A DNA stretch of 64,000 nucleotides from Paracorniculantispora psalliotae (GCA_002796755.1 PHFE01000110.1:1155548-1219547), one strand, 5' to 3'. Shown: positions 1 through 13,300, counted from the stretch's first letter. The notes: generated by a model from the letters alone, not told the origin. Translations and numbers: made by a program.

Positions 1-3000
1 GCCTTGAGGAACCAATGGAATTGTATCTCGTTAAACATCCTGGCCATCCGATTCCTTGTTCCGTGGCTGCATGAGATGTTGGCCATATTGGCACTCCTGC
101 GAGCCGGGTTTCGCTAGTGAGGCGGTTGATCGTTTCTTGTACCCGTGTCGGACATTTCTGGAGAATGAGGCGTCCTGCATCCTTACAAGGCGACATCGAA
201 AGGAAACCAGGTCTTGACAGCTTCTCGGCCGAGCTTGCAGCCACCACCTCGTGGCATTGTCAACCGAACGGGAAACAGCAACGTAAACGACAGCCTAACT
301 GCAGGGCTGGACGGCGCTAGTAGACAGGTATTATTTTTAAACCACTCCATCACGCCCCTCCAGCTTCATATTAGGCTGGCTGGCCGGACCCAACCGGGCC
401 TTTTTGTTCCACTGCTCGCTGCAATCTTGATCCGACAGGTTTCTGAGTGGCCTGCAGCTCGCCACTCGCAGCCCTTTGTGCCGCTTCCTCCACTCTGCTG
501 TTTCATTGGGTGGCTGGCTCAATGCAAGGTGAATATCGGCGCCATTTTCGTTTATTAATAATTCTTGTTATTTTTTTAATGTTATTTTTCAGCTGTGGCT
601 GAATAAGTGCCCACTTGCATCGAACCCCATCGGCCAATGAAGTTGGACAACCGCCCCGTGGGAGCAACGTCGCCAGGAAAGGCTAAAAGATTGTGCAAGA
701 CACAAAGCTGTTCACAAAGTAGAGCGTATCCAGACCTTGCTTCCGATTCGTGATGCCTTGGTGCGGGACGGAAAACGCTCGATTCCCGCAGCAAAGCCCC
801 GTCGCTAACCGCGGCCCTGCTTAACCAGATTGGATGACCAGTGGCGCTGCATGGTTTGATGTGCTGCACAAAGAACCTTGGGCGGTGACGTATCTTAAAG
901 CTTGACACCTTGAGCCGCAGGATTGTTGGTGTATTATCGATTTTCCTCTTGCTGCGTGCCTCGAGACAACTCAATATGTATGCCAAGTTATGCAGGAGTT
1001 GAAGTAAAGTCTTACTGCAAACCTTTTCTCAGTGACCATTCTAGAGCCAAGGCCCGGTCTCGAGGCTTGGCCATTCATACAATTGACCGCAAGTTTCAGA
1101 CCACGTAGCCATGCGGCCCCGATTCTATAATACATTGCGATATCAAAGGCGGAGGTACAGGTCATTTTTGGCAGCCGCAGTTACTATTCCTGTTTTAAAA
1201 AATGAGTATTACCTGGACACGTGTAGGTTCTAATAGACGCACAACGCAGTAGGAATGACATCAGGACTAGCTGATATTGGCAGCAGAGTCCAACTACAGT
1301 TAATTCATCACATGAAGTGAATTAACACCAGGACATTCTGCAACGAAGGATGCAAAACGGACAGCCCTCACAAGCAAGGGCCTTGCTGCGACTGCCGCAT
1401 GATAAAAGTATTTGCTTGAAAGGAGTATGGATTTTCGTTCCATTTTGGGCATGGGCTGAAATCTCGGAAAACGTTCCAGAGTTGGAAATGGTCCTGCCAG
1501 TCAGACCCTCACTCGTTGTTCATCGCCGCCGCTAGCGCTGCATGAGACACCCCCTCTCCTGTCAGCAGCAACAACCTGGCTGGCCCAGATTCTGAGATCC
1601 TGGCAAATGAGGAATTCTTCCGCCAATCTGACATGAACTGGTCGATGACCGGTCTGTTTCCCGGTGCGCAACAGCCTAGACGAAAGCTAAAAATGAAATA
1701 ACTACAGTCGCACGCATAAAAAAGACTCCCAATGTATGCACGGGGAGGTATTCGGAAGACGCGGGAGACAAAAAGGACACGTCAATGTTCAACTTCCCGG
1801 TTCATGTCTTGTGCCAGTGTGGATAGGCCTTCGGTGCAACAAGCCTTGACGGCCACGCTACTGGTGCAAACCTCCGTCCTGCCGTAATGGCCCGACAGGG
1901 CTGGCCTACAGACCACGCTAGAGTGTGCAAGGCGATCCTCGATGCATCTGGCACACCTTCCGCTCGCTGATACACCGTATTATTAGTGGACGGCCACTGA
2001 AGTCCTTTTGGAGCCAAGGCCTGGACAAGGGGGGCGCAGAGGGGGTGTGGTGTGTGGTAGGACAGGATCACCTGTTACATGCTGAAAACAAAAGGCTCGC
2101 TGCGGAAGAAAGATCCGTCCAACACGACTATTCTTTCGTGCCAGGCCGAGCTACAACGTCGCGGTTACGATCAGACCCAAATAGCCACACCCCTCGTATC
2201 CTTTTTCCTGTCCATCCACCCACATCACAGGCCAAAGCCGAGGCGCTTTTTCTGCCCTGATTGGGCTCATCGCACTGCTGGACGCACAACGGCCTTCCTT
2301 GCTTGGGTAACGTCCATATTGGATGCTGCTACCTTGCCTGCGCCCCCCGTCATTTGGTGGTTAGCGGTCTTGCCCTGGCCTCTTCGCAACGCACTGGTCC
2401 TGTAGCGCCGGCCCTAACTCCATTCATACTGCGACTCCCACACAGGGGCCTAAAAGTCCGCTTTTGGCTGGACGAACGGGAAAGCAGAAAATGCTGCAGC
2501 CTGGAGTACCGTCCCCGTTTCTTGCGGGGCTGCAGGTGTGTGCTTGGCAAAGAATGAGCTCTGCAAGACTTGAGGTCGCAGCTCGGGGGGTGGAGGAGAG
2601 GGGGTGAGGGACGGGACGGAGGTTGGTTCTGAACTTGGGAGACGAGGATCATGAACGCTGACTGGTGCATTTGTCTTTTGAGAATGGACCGAAAAGCAAG
2701 GACCAGATGCTGGCGTTGGATGACAGTTGCTCACTTCGCACAATGCGAACCGTTGCTGTCGCAGTTGACCGTTAACAAGGCCTGCCGCGCCGGCGGTCAT
2801 CACACAACGTCCAGGCATGGCGTGTGGTTGCAACAGTCCGTCCACATGCGATTCCTGATTCAACTCAGCCCTTTCAGAATGATTTTTGGACCGGCATTGG
2901 TGAGCACCTGCGACAAGGAGACGACATTGCGTCCACAGTACTTTAGCCTTGAGATTGGTGGGTGTATGTTTACTCGGTATCTCGAGGGCTTGTTAGGAAA

Positions 3001-6000
3001 CCGAATCACAGTGATGTCAAGGCAAAGTCAATATATTTAACTTGTCGGTTTTCTTTTTTTTTTCTGAGAAACGCTTTTTATTTTACCCATCTTCATAATC
3101 ACATGAGTATGGCGACTAGTCAACTTATACCGCGAGGTTCTTGGCTTCACTGCAGTCTTCGGTGCACGGCCAAGCAACCGGTGCGTTACCATCGGAGTCC
3201 TTCGATAAAGTATATTGCCTTTACCTCCAATATTAATCAATAATTATAATATTTAGTTTGCTATACACGTTAAATAACCTTTTAGATGTTCTCAATCACG
3301 ATCCTGCAGCCATGACATTAATTCGGGAGCAGCGCTTGCGACGTGCGGAACTCAGCCACTCTCACCACGGTGCTCGCCTTACCCGCCTCAACCGAACAGA
3401 ACAATGGGATGTCATAGTGAAAGTGCGAACTGCGAAATTTATCAGGGGAAGAATGCTTGCGCGTATCATTCCTGTATATCACACTAAGCGAAGCCGGCCT
3501 GGATAATAACAGACCCCTGACCCTTTGGCGTCTCTGCCCCGGAACTGACGGCATCTACTGGCATCTCACCCAGGTTAGATCTCGGCTTCACGGCAGGATT
3601 CTGTGGCAGTACAGGCATCGTTACTGCTTTTTCAAGCTGGCATATTTGCAGTAGACCATCTTCTACTGTGCTTCTAGTTCAAGTTTCTTGCATTACGTAT
3701 GCCTCTTGGTCAACGCCACAGAGCCACTCTTAACGGCCCTGACTCGAAACTTCACTCCACAGCCTCAGTAGCTATGTGGACGCGCGGCGCCTCCAAGTAC
3801 AGACAGCTTCACCGCACACAATGGCGCATGTTTTCTGGCCTCTTTACTGCAGGGTAGTGATACGATGCCAGCACCTGCTTTTGCTCGTGTAAAGGTATAG
3901 AAGACCGCTCGCGCTGCCACTTCCATCTCGGGCGAGATCTTGCTTGTTTCAGTTTCTCGTCTATGGGCAAGTGGCTCTAAGCAAAGGAATTTGTAATTAT
4001 ACTTGAAGAACACGTGAGGATCAGTGTAGCGCTGAGCATGGACTGCCGAGCTTTCGCGTCGGAAGTGGCGGGACAGCTAATAAATTACTGAATTCCGACG
4101 GAATTTTAGCAAGAGAGTATCGACAGACGACAAAGCTTATGTAGCTACAATTCCAACTATCAAAATGTATTCCACATGAAATACAAGAAGTAGCAGATAC
4201 TGTGGCGCTCGATATACCCCTCTTGAGAAGGCTCGCTCAGCTGCCCGCTCCGCGTCATCCGTCACTCCACGGATACGAGGTTTCGTCTTCAATTTTCTAT
4301 AATAGGAAACAGCTAAAAGCTTCGCCTTTTCAATACGATTCTTTGGAAGTTACTTGTAATAGCCCCGCTAGACGACGGCGAGTATCAACCGTGATTAGAC
4401 AGGCTTTGATATGACTGAGAGGAAATCACCCGCTCCATCATCGCCGAGTGATTATTCCACGCATCCCTAAGCTGAATAAAAGTAGGCTTCAGAGTATTTT
4501 TATCTTTTAAACAAACGAAAAACAAGAGTACAACGGGTGGTCTGCCCTGTTTGTAGTAAGCGCCGGATGCGGGAAGGATTCGGACCCTCACGCTCCGTAG
4601 TAGGGCTGTTGTCTGACTTTATTCACTCCTCGTTCCATTTTTAACTCATTTTGAAGGATTTTCTCGGAGCCTTATTTAGACGAACCCTCTGTAACGTACC
4701 ACACATCGCATGCAGATGTTAGCGTCGCAGTTCGGCTGCACATCCAGATCCTTCAAGCAGACATGCAGGCTCGGAACGATGTACAGAGAACCAAATATTT
4801 ATCCTTTGGCGTATCTTCAGGAATAATGATGCGATATTACTTCCAACATGACCATTATTAGCTTCAGGATTTTGGTAATGATATATTCTACCTTCCGAGG
4901 AGCATGATTGAAACTTACTCCGTATACTCCGTGGGGGCTCCCTGTTCTGAGAACTGTGTCATCACAGTCTGTCAGCATTTCATTTGTGCCTCAAAATATG
5001 GACAGCCGTTTGTCCGAGGTACATTTTGGCGACTCGGGTCATCCGGATTGTCGTTCGACAGACAGATCCTACTTCTCGAATCCGCTTAAGTCTTGGCATG
5101 TACAATTGAAATGTAAACTGGAACAAAGATAAAATACTATATATTTCTCTTGAGATTCTCCGGTAGCTACGTACGCTGTTCCGAGGTAAAGGTCTCGTGT
5201 AATTTTGACGGACAACGTCATGATGGTCACTCACTAGAATGTCTTTGGCTTCTAAAAGCGCCATTTTACTCAAGGAGAAATGTGTACTGATCAAGAATAT
5301 ACTGAAAAGAATGTTCTTCTCATATTCTACGTCTCAATAGCAATTGATAGCTTTGTTTACGGTACCAAGCGCGAGTGACACCCGCCTCTCTTCGACGACG
5401 TTGTGAATCCAAAAACTGTGCACCTTCTAACGGCTTCAGTACTTACGTGGAATTATTTGCTCGACCTCAATACTTCTACCCTTTTTTCCCTCAGCGATTC
5501 TCCTTCAATTCTTTAGCCACTCTCCTATCATTACCACACCTGATCTGCTTCTCAGTCAGTCACTTGCGCCAAATATGTCGAGCCAAGTACTGGAACAAGA
5601 AAGGGGCTGATCTACGTGTAGAGAGCAAATGTAAACACGATATTTAATGGCTCGTCCTCCTCAGCGCACTTTAATCTTCTTCCGGCTAGAATTCGGAGTC
5701 ATGGTTCGCGGTTCTACAGTAGACATGGAGTGCGATATACTCACTGCAGGGTAGGCAGTCGCTCTACGATATCATTCTTTTCGGGGCATTTGAAGTGACG
5801 TATATTTTGGTTATGATGAATCTCACTCCCGTTCCTCTATCATCAGTAAGTCAAAATGCTGAGTAGCAACTCACATAGATTCAACGATTTATCTCTGCTG
5901 TTTGAAATTATCCAGAAATTCGTCCAATGGTTACCTCGTGACACACGGTTTAGTCATGTATTTTTATTTCCGATCAAACCTTTTGTTCATCGGCATTACA

Positions 6001-6342
6001 TAATTCTAACTGGTACAATTATGCGCGATGCAACATAATTTCGCCTCGTTGATCGTGACACAATGTGACATATACATAGGCAAAACAACGAAGTCTTCCA
6101 GCAAGAAGCAAGGAACGATGAGCGATGAACGCATCTTGTACGCCGAATGGTATTGCAATTCGATAGTTTGTGAATAGGTAATGAATTCCCAGTAACTGAT
6201 TCGTCAACTTTTATTTCCCCTCTTTCATGTGGCCCCCGCGAGCAGCACTGTGGTCTAGCTGCTATGTATCGCTTTTCATTTCTGCTCCATCACCACTGTC
6301 GATTCATCGTTGAAAACCAGACGTTGGTATGCCGATGCGTAT
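1..6342. other. Long stretch with no supportable gene
   Basis: I read both strands and find only short open frames lacking a domain, a signal peptide or a convincing splice partner. Base composition drifts from mixed to AT-rich after about 4 kb. Two small structures stand out: a perfect 9-base inverted repeat (gttaattca at 1299-1307, tgaattaac at 1318-1326) and a tRNA-3'-half-like segment on the minus strand near 4565-4620. The rest may be promoter, decayed repeat, or genes with several very short exons that I cannot see. Confidence 0.5.
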
Positions 6343-6534
6343 TTAGAAAGGGCACTTGGTGAAGCTGCAGGTGCCAGGTCGAATGGGAGTGCAGTTCTGG
6401 TCAGCCGGGCAACCGAGCTGAGGCGTGCCGTTGCAGCAGCAGCACTCGGCGAGCGTAGGCGGCTTGCGCGCCTCGAGGGGAGAAGCAGCGACGAGGGCCG
6501 CGAAAGCGACGGTAAGAAGGGTTTGGATTTGCAT
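6343..6534 (-). CDS. Small secreted cysteine-rich protein (63 aa)
   Basis: The frame starts at the ATG at 6534 (MQIQTLLTVAFAALVAASP), a textbook signal peptide with probable cleavage after the Ala-Ala-Ser region near residue 18. The mature part is only about 40 residues and holds eight cysteines, four of them consecutive (ECCCCNG), followed by spaced cysteines in GC, NC, TC and KC contexts. The open frame extends upstream of this Met, but the extra residues would bury the signal peptide, so I chose the internal start. No homologue is recognised. Size, secretion and even cysteine number fit a small secreted effector-like or antimicrobial-like peptide; that role is inference. It stands alone, with no operon-like neighbour. 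Confidence 0.62.
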   Translation of the reverse strand: MQIQTLLTVAFAALVAASPLEARKPPTLAECCCCNGTPQLGCPADQNCTPIRPGTCSFTKCPF

Positions 6535-7651
6535 TTTTTTTGGTATGTAAAAGGAGTTTGATGTTGAGAGTAGAAGAATGTGTGTAATTGTTCTTTCAGC
6601 TAATGGGCACGACGACCAGTTTATATAGACTCGGCAACAGTTTAGTAGATCACCAACGTCGACTGCAACCCCTCCTTTAGCCAAGAGTCTGGACCGTATG
6701 TTTACCTTAATCTATTATGCAGACGGCAATAGGGAAAACCAGTTGAGACCCCGCGATGGAGATACCAGCGACGCTACGGCAGTGTCTAGCGCTGTGTTTC
6801 ACGGTCGCTGCCTATTCGAGACAAGTTGAAATGTTCGTTCCGTGTACCCTGAACTGGGCGGTTTTCAGCTTCTGGCGCACCTAAGACCATGAGGCATGCA
6901 TAATTAGGGTTCTCATTGCAAGTAGACAAGATTGACGCGCTGCTATCTCGTCTCTGTTCAGAGAGAGCTCTGTTTATAAGGACCCAGCTCCGTCGTTTAA
7001 CGCTCTAATAACTGGCGGCAGTATCATGAGTTGAGTGTTTGGGCACTGCCTCGACAACACCACTAGCAGACTCTTGGCAGTCAGCTTACCAGGCGCCTCT
7101 GCTTGGCGCCCCCGCCACCATATTTCTGCCAGTGCAACAAGACATTGACGGTCTGGGGTCAAAGTGTTACTTAAAATGTATAATAGCAATGATATTACCA
7201 GTTAAGAACAAGAGCTGCAATAGTTGACTCGGACTTTGCACCTGCTGCTTTTAGTAGCTGCCGGAGGTAGCATGGACCATTCTCTCCGCGGCGTTGCGCT
7301 CCAAGAGCAGCATGCTGGAAACCAGAATGGGGTCCAAATATTAAGCTTATTTTCTAGGTCTGCTTTATCGCAAGTAAATAATCGCGTATAACGCCCTCTT
7401 GGTCGAACGTTGGTTTGCTACATGATGCTCTGGACGCAAGGCTGTGGCAGTGGGTCAACGACATCATGTAGTAGAGCTAGGGACGTCATTGCCGCTTGGC
7501 ATGGGGGAGGGCATCAGATTTCATTCGAACGAGAGATGATGCTGTGATACTATTTCATAGCAAGCATTGTATCTGTCCTATGTTTTAACGAAATACCATT
7601 TGTGGGGGTCAAACTCTTCCAAATCCGTTTTCCAGCATCAAGCGGGAAGCC
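6535..7651. other. Intergenic, no supportable gene
   Basis: This is the promoter side of the small secreted protein plus sequence upstream of the membrane protein. It contains a 10-base perfect inverted repeat (ctacatgatg at 7418-7427 and catcatgtag at 7462-7471) that could form a hairpin. One or more 5' exons of the downstream membrane protein may lie here, because an acceptor-like ttttccag with an upstream TTAAC occurs near 7634. I could not place a donor or start codon. Confidence 0.4.
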
Positions 7652-8211
7652 GTGGAAATTCTCAGAGCCTGTGCGAAAGACATCCCATCGCATGGACGAA
7701 ATGCCCCGGACGACAAATCGTGGTTACTAATATATAAGATGTACGTCCCTCTCGAATATCAGCCAGTAAGTGTGTTTGATACGTTCGCAATCCATGGTAG
7801 AGGAACTCCAACTGACCTATGGCCTTTACGCAGCACGATGCCGTGAAGCGCGCGTCAGCCGCAGCCGCAGGCAGTGGCATCGCGGCCGGCGGCGTCGCGG
7901 CCAAGAATAGCGGCGGCGATGACCGCAGCACGCGATTTATCCTGGGCTTCGGCATCGGCGTACCTGTCCTGCTCATCCTCCTCAGCGCCGTATGGTACAT
8001 CCGGAGACGGCGCGCGCGCAAGGCCGCCGCCGCCGCCGCGAAGCAGAAGAATGGAGGCGCGGGGAAGGTAAAGCAAAAGAATAAGAAGGGAAGGAAGGGA
8101 AAACGCAAGTCACACTGGAGAGGGTTTGGTTGGCCGGACCGTCTGAAACCTGTGCCAGCGCCGGCGGCGTATCGCAAGTCGGACAAGGACATACTTCCTA
8201 CGACCATATAA
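7652..8211 (+). CDS. Single-pass membrane protein with basic tail, 5' end unresolved
   Basis: An exon ending at 7765 joins phase 0 across a clear 68-base intron (7766-7833: gtaagt donor, ctgac branch, cag acceptor) to an exon running 7834-8211. After the junction come HDAVKRASAAAAG, a Gly/Ala stretch, one strong transmembrane segment (FILGFGIGVPVLLILLSAVW), then an Arg-rich stop-transfer run (RRRRARK) and a Lys/Ala-rich cytosolic tail. The N-terminal part (IKREAVEILRACAKDIP...YVPLEYQP) has no ATG in frame, so a further upstream exon is needed; 7652 is only the left edge of what I can defend. A fallback is a 130-residue protein starting at the ATG at 7819. Family not recognised. The topology suggests a type I or III membrane protein with its basic tail in the cytosol. 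Confidence 0.45.
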
Positions 8212-8639
8212 TACCCATATGCGTATCATTTGCATATATCTTTTATTAAATACTTAATGCAAGGAGAGACGCAATCGCATGATACTGGAGGTTCTGGCTC
8301 CTGGTAGCTGGTGCCTGGGATTTTGGCGAAAGTAACGACAGCACCACAACGGCAAATCCATTAACATTCTACTCAAAATTCAGAATTATAACCAATTGAT
8401 AAACTTTATTAAACCAGATTATCTCTTATCGGCAATAAGTCGCACCAATGTTGATTGTATACACCGTCCGTCGACGCGCACGTGATACTGCACGTGATCT
8501 TAAATTTCCAAACTTGGACTGCGTCCAGGCCAGGAGCTTGTTGCGACAGATCGGACGACGAGAAACGGAGTCTTTCTTCCAAGCCCAATTGCGACGCACA
8601 AAGGAACGGCCTTGTTTCTGCATCTTGCGCGCCCACATC
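8212..8639. other. Intergenic between membrane protein and mrp10
   Basis: This stretch holds the 3' end of the upstream gene and the promoter and 5' leader of mrp10. I see no additional coding potential that is not a shadow frame. It is AT-rich around 8220-8420 and becomes GC-richer toward the mrp10 start. Confidence 0.5.
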
Positions 8640-9010
8640 ATGCCGCAAAAAGCCATCCGTCTACCGCCTCTGGAGGTTCTGCGCGTCAAGAACCCCAAGC
8701 GCAACCCCAAGAACCCCTGCACCGTGGTCATGTCGAGCGTTCTCGGTACGTTATTTTCCCTGTGATACTTAATTCCCTATGTGCTGGGGCGCTTGGAAGG
8801 AGAAAAAGAGTGAGGCATTGCTAACGGAATTGCCCTTGTACAGCCTGCTGGGCCTCGGCAGGATACAACGCCGCCGGGTGCGCCGCCATCGAGACGCAGC
8901 TGCGCCAGTGCATGGACGGCCCCAAGCCGGCGCCCGCGCCCGCGAACACCATCAACCACCACATGGGCCGCTTCGGCAAGCACATTACCTACAACGGCAA
9001 ACCGACGTAA
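8640..9010 (+). CDS. mrp10: Mitochondrial small-subunit ribosomal protein Mrp10 (mS37), twin CX9C
   Basis: Two exons, 8640-8745 and 8844-9010, give 90 residues. The 98-base intron has a gtacgt donor, a ctaac branch site near 8820 and a tacag acceptor. The protein starts MPQKAIRLPPLEVLRVKNP and carries the twin CX9C signature: cysteines ten apart in CTVVMSSVLAC and again in CAAIETQLRQC, the hallmark of intermembrane-space import substrates of Mia40. It ends HHMGRFGKHITYNGKPT. Length, the basic N-terminus and the CHCH pair match the fungal Mrp10 family, a mitoribosomal small-subunit component needed for organellar translation. It is convergent with cdc24 downstream. A GGCGC pentamer run lies just after the stop (9021-9039). 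Confidence 0.93.
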
Positions 9011-10329
9011 GCAGGCGTGCGGCGCGGCGCGGCGCGGCGAAAGAAGCGACGAACAACGAGGCGGAAGACGACCGGGCCACGACGAAAGGAAGAAAAGTGC
9101 AGGGCCCAATGTAACGAATAAGAAGTAAAGTAAGAGGAGGGGGAGAGGCCAGCGACGGATCGATTGAAAATACCACAATATCGGCGTTCTTTATTTGTTG
9201 GAGAAGCAAAAAAACGGCTCGTCTGAGATAGGGCCGCTATGTACAAAAACTCGCAGCGGAGGAGACGGAAGAAGACAATGGCATAGACCTTGAAAGCACA
9301 ATGGTCGAAAGAGAAATCTTGATAGCGTTGTTTCTCATGTAGAAACCATGTACAATACACACAAATATTACACTCTGCCATGTTGTTCATCAGTATTGAC
9401 GGCGCACGGCATACAAACTCACATCAGGCATTCATACAAGCAGATACAATATTTAGCAGTCACGAAGCATCAAATCATTTATTGAATTCAGCATCCTTTC
9501 ATTCAATGTTCAGTGCTGCCAGGCCATTTAGCCACCAGCAGAGTATCAACCAAAAAAGATCTAGCTTTCGTCCCTCCCATCCCTCCAAAAACCAAAAAAA
9601 GTGTGTAAGATGAAGAAGAAAACGAATAAAAGAAAGACTGTCTATCCAGTATGTGATGCAAAAGCCATTCCTCCCCCTTTCCTACCCCTCCTCTCCGTAT
9701 GTGTTCGTTCCACGCAACCAGCGGCGGGAAAAGAGCCCCAGAACACACAGCACAGTCCCTCATATGCCTCTATATTGTGTCTTTGCTGGCCCTTTTTCCG
9801 GCAAAGCACAAACCAGAATGAAAAAAAAAAATCAGAACAAGGAATGAATAAAAAAGAAAACCACTTATGCACTTCCTTAATGACCGAAAAAAAAGTAGAA
9901 AATGGTCAAGACAAACAGGAAAAAGAAGTTGCTGAATGCTCCCATCTCCCCATACCCCCGCGCCTAAAATAAGTGTGGTAGTCGCCTGCGCCGAAATGTA
10001 GCCCAAATTTGTGAGATGTAAAAAACAAAAGACGAAAAGAATGTGTATAGAAGGGAGAGAAAAAGACTACAAAAAAGAGAGAAAATGCGAAGGTCCCCAA
10101 GTGACGTCTTGAAACCAATCAAGGAAGAAAAAACGAGTCTCAAGAGAAGGCTTTGTATCGTAAAGCAAATCACCTGCAAATCACGTCTGCGTTGTGAATA
10201 AAAGAAAGGAGTAAAGAACCAAGTATGGCGTTCTCGGACTCGGGTATGATGTGTGTATATGTTCGTGTCTTCCGAAAGCGTCCGCTCGGGCATCCCAACT
10301 CGAGCCAAGACAGATATGCATTGCCCATT
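9011..10329. other. Convergent intergenic region (mrp10 and cdc24 3' ends)
   Basis: This region holds the 3' untranslated parts of two converging genes. On the plus strand it is strikingly purine-rich (long A/G runs near 9590-9640 and 9820-10110), giving several apparent open frames on both strands with Phe/Ser- or Lys-rich translations and no domain. I regard these as compositional. No terminator motif can be placed with confidence. Confidence 0.5.
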
Positions 10330-13300
10330 CTAAGACGTGTCACCAACGCAGAACAGCTCAATCTCGCCCACGCCACCCGAGTACATGTTGCGGACCCCCT
10401 CGCGCCACTCCATAAAGGCGATCTGGATGTCGTCGTCGCTCTCAATGGTGACAAAGTCGCCGTCCTCGTCGCGGTAGCGGAGTTTCAGGTTGCCCTTGCC
10501 GATGCTGCTGCTCATGAAGCGCGCGAGCTTCGCGTCGATGCGGTCAATCAGGGATTGGTAGCTAATGTTAAACGCCACCACGAGCGTGATGTAGTTGCCG
10601 CTATCGCAGTTGACGCGGACCTTGAGCTGTGTCGGCAGCGGCATGTCACCGCCAGAAAAGGAGCCGCCGGTTGGGGGGCCGAGCGAGCTGCTGAGTAGGG
10701 CGGGCGAGCCGTTGCGCGAGTTGGCTGCCACGGGATCGACACGGAGAATTGTCGAGCCCTGGCTGCTTGGGGTGTTTTGGCGCGGATAAATTGGCTGCTG
10801 AGGAAACTGTGACATGGTGCCGCCTAGACTGCCAGAATGCTTGTGCATGTGGTGTCGCGCGGCACCGGGGCTGCTGCTGTTCGTTCGAATGGGTAGGTCG
10901 TTTCGCGGAGATCCGTTTTGCGATCGCGCAATTTGGCTGTCGTGCAGATGCTGAGGAATTCCGGGTACAGCAGGGATATTACCCTGGCTAGGCTGTCGCT
11001 GTCGAGGGAGGCCAGGAATACCAGCATCGGGTGTGCTATAGGAACGGCTGCGCTGCTGAGCAGAGCCAGAGTGGTTCGACGCCATCGCAGGCAGCGAGGG
11101 TCCGCGAGGAGGCTTGTTGTATGAAGAGGGAGGGCCATCACGCGAGGGGGCGCGGGGCATCGCAGGGGCCGTGTATCGAGCATTCTCATCCCAGCCAGAG
11201 CCGGAGGAGCCGCCATTCTTATTAGGAAACTGGTAGGGGGGACCAGGGAAGACGCCGCTGGTAGTGCTGGCGCGCGAGGAGACAGGTGAATCGGCCACAG
11301 GCGAGAAGTACGAGTCGCCGCCTCGCGCTCCGGGAGATGGCGCACCGTTGCCTCCTGTTTGTAGGCTGAGAGGAGCCGGCGGCATGGGCAGCGGGAATCT
11401 GGGTGGCGGCGCTCTGGCGATGGAGGCCAGCGACTGTGTGCTCTCGCCGGTCATCGATCGCTGGCGAACGCTCGTGCTAGAGGATGTACGAGGCAGGGAA
11501 GAGCCAGGTGGGATAGGGAAGGCCGCGGGCGCCGTCGCCGGGCCGTATTCGTCATCGTCGTCATCGTCTTGTTGGAGGTAGGGGTTCTCGATGCCGTGGT
11601 CTCGTGTCCAGGCAAAGTCTTGCGAGGCAGTTTCGCTGCTGACGGACATGCGTGGAGCGTTTGACTTGCGCTGGGTCTCAAGGCAGCCAGCCCAGTTCTT
11701 CATCATTTCCTCGTGCACAAACTTGATGGTAAAGTTTTCCACGCCGGGGTCGCCCTTCCACCAAATTTGAACAGAGTGAGAGCCAGGCTTGGAAAGAGAC
11801 ACGACATCGGTCACATTAGTCATGAAAATTCTGCCCTTTAACTGCAGCTTGGCGTTTTTGTTCTTGATCTTGGGACCCTGAGAGCGAGTCTTGTCTTTCT
11901 TGTCTTTGCTCTTGTTGCCAGAGACTTCTTTGCAGCACAGCAGGATGTTTTCAAAGAGATAGATCTCATAGTCCTTCTCTTGCTCCGTCTTGCCGGTAAT
12001 AACGCCGTAGACGCCGTGCATAAGCAGAAGACCGAATTGTTCCACTCTATGGGACTTCCAGTCGTCTACTCTAACAATCAGCTCGTCAAGCGCTTCGTCA
12101 AGCAAGTCACGGTTGACCGCATCGTTGGCCTTGTGTAGGACTCGTTCGGCGGCCTCGCAGCCTATTTGCAGGTCGTCCTTGACCTCTGGGTCTTCGCTCT
12201 TCTTTTTCAGGTCCTTGAGAAGTAGGGGATACTTGACAAGGCGCTGCATAGGCTTGAGCAGAAAGCCATCTAGGGTGTTGAAGTCAGCCGCGACAGGGTG
12301 TTCTGAAACTTGAATCTTGTCGAAGACTTGGTTCGCGATCTGTGCTGCTTTTCTCTGGTTCGCGATGAATGGTAAATAAATGTCGAATGCGCCCTCATAG
12401 AAACAGAAAGGAGCACCCCAGCGCTGGTCATCTTTGGCCATAGAATTCGTCGTCTCCACGCGAATGAGGAATCGTCGCTGAAAATCAAGAATGGCGTTGA
12501 TGTTGAGAAAGATTTGATGTACAATGTCGCCAGGGACGTCACCCTTCTGATCTAATCTCTTCTTGAGATCATGCAAGTTTTCCAAATCCTGCACGTATTT
12601 ACGTTCGGTGTCGACAAGCTCCTTGACAATGTGGTCTCTGTAAGTCATCTGGGCACCGGCCGCGAGTACGCCCGAGTCTTGTTCGGGCCAGAGTTGGGCC
12701 TGCAGCAGGTGGCCATTTTGTTCGGCGAGATCGAGCACATAGTTGACGACTTGCGTTACCTAGCGGGGACGATGCGTTAGCAGACGTTGGAGGAACAAAA
12801 ACGGGAGAACAAACGCCACAAACCTTGACGAAGCCACTAGTGTCGGTTCCCATCAAATCCGTGATGACAAAGGTATCTGCAGGAGGCATCTGCAGATCTT
12901 TCAAGCATGCTTGGACGAATTTGAAAACGGCAATCTTGGATTTTTTGGGTTCGGAGGCATTTGGGTCCTCTACCTTGAGAGGCTCGCCGGGCTGTAAACA
13001 GTTATATATGATGAGGAGGGGATGGCCTGAGCGAAACAGGTTCCATAGCGAATCGACGGGTTCGTTGGGATCGAGCTGATCGAGGAACGCCTGGAAGTCG
13101 GGGACTTGGGAGAGGCGCTGCTTCAGCGACACGCAGATCTGGTAGAGCGAGCGAGAGGCATCGGCCTTTTGGTTAATGATGTTTGTGGTGGCGACGACGG
13201 GGCCGCCATTTTGAGGGACAACAGTGGCGAGGGAGCTGAGAGAGGCCGAGGAGCCAGCAAAAGTGGTGGCGCTGGACAGCTGGCTGCTTCGAGGCGCGCT

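Noticed and set aside
9590..10120. Phe/Ser-rich minus-strand frames suggesting membrane peptides
   Set aside because: They come from the purine-rich plus strand in the mrp10-cdc24 3' region; several frames are open at once and none has a start or domain.
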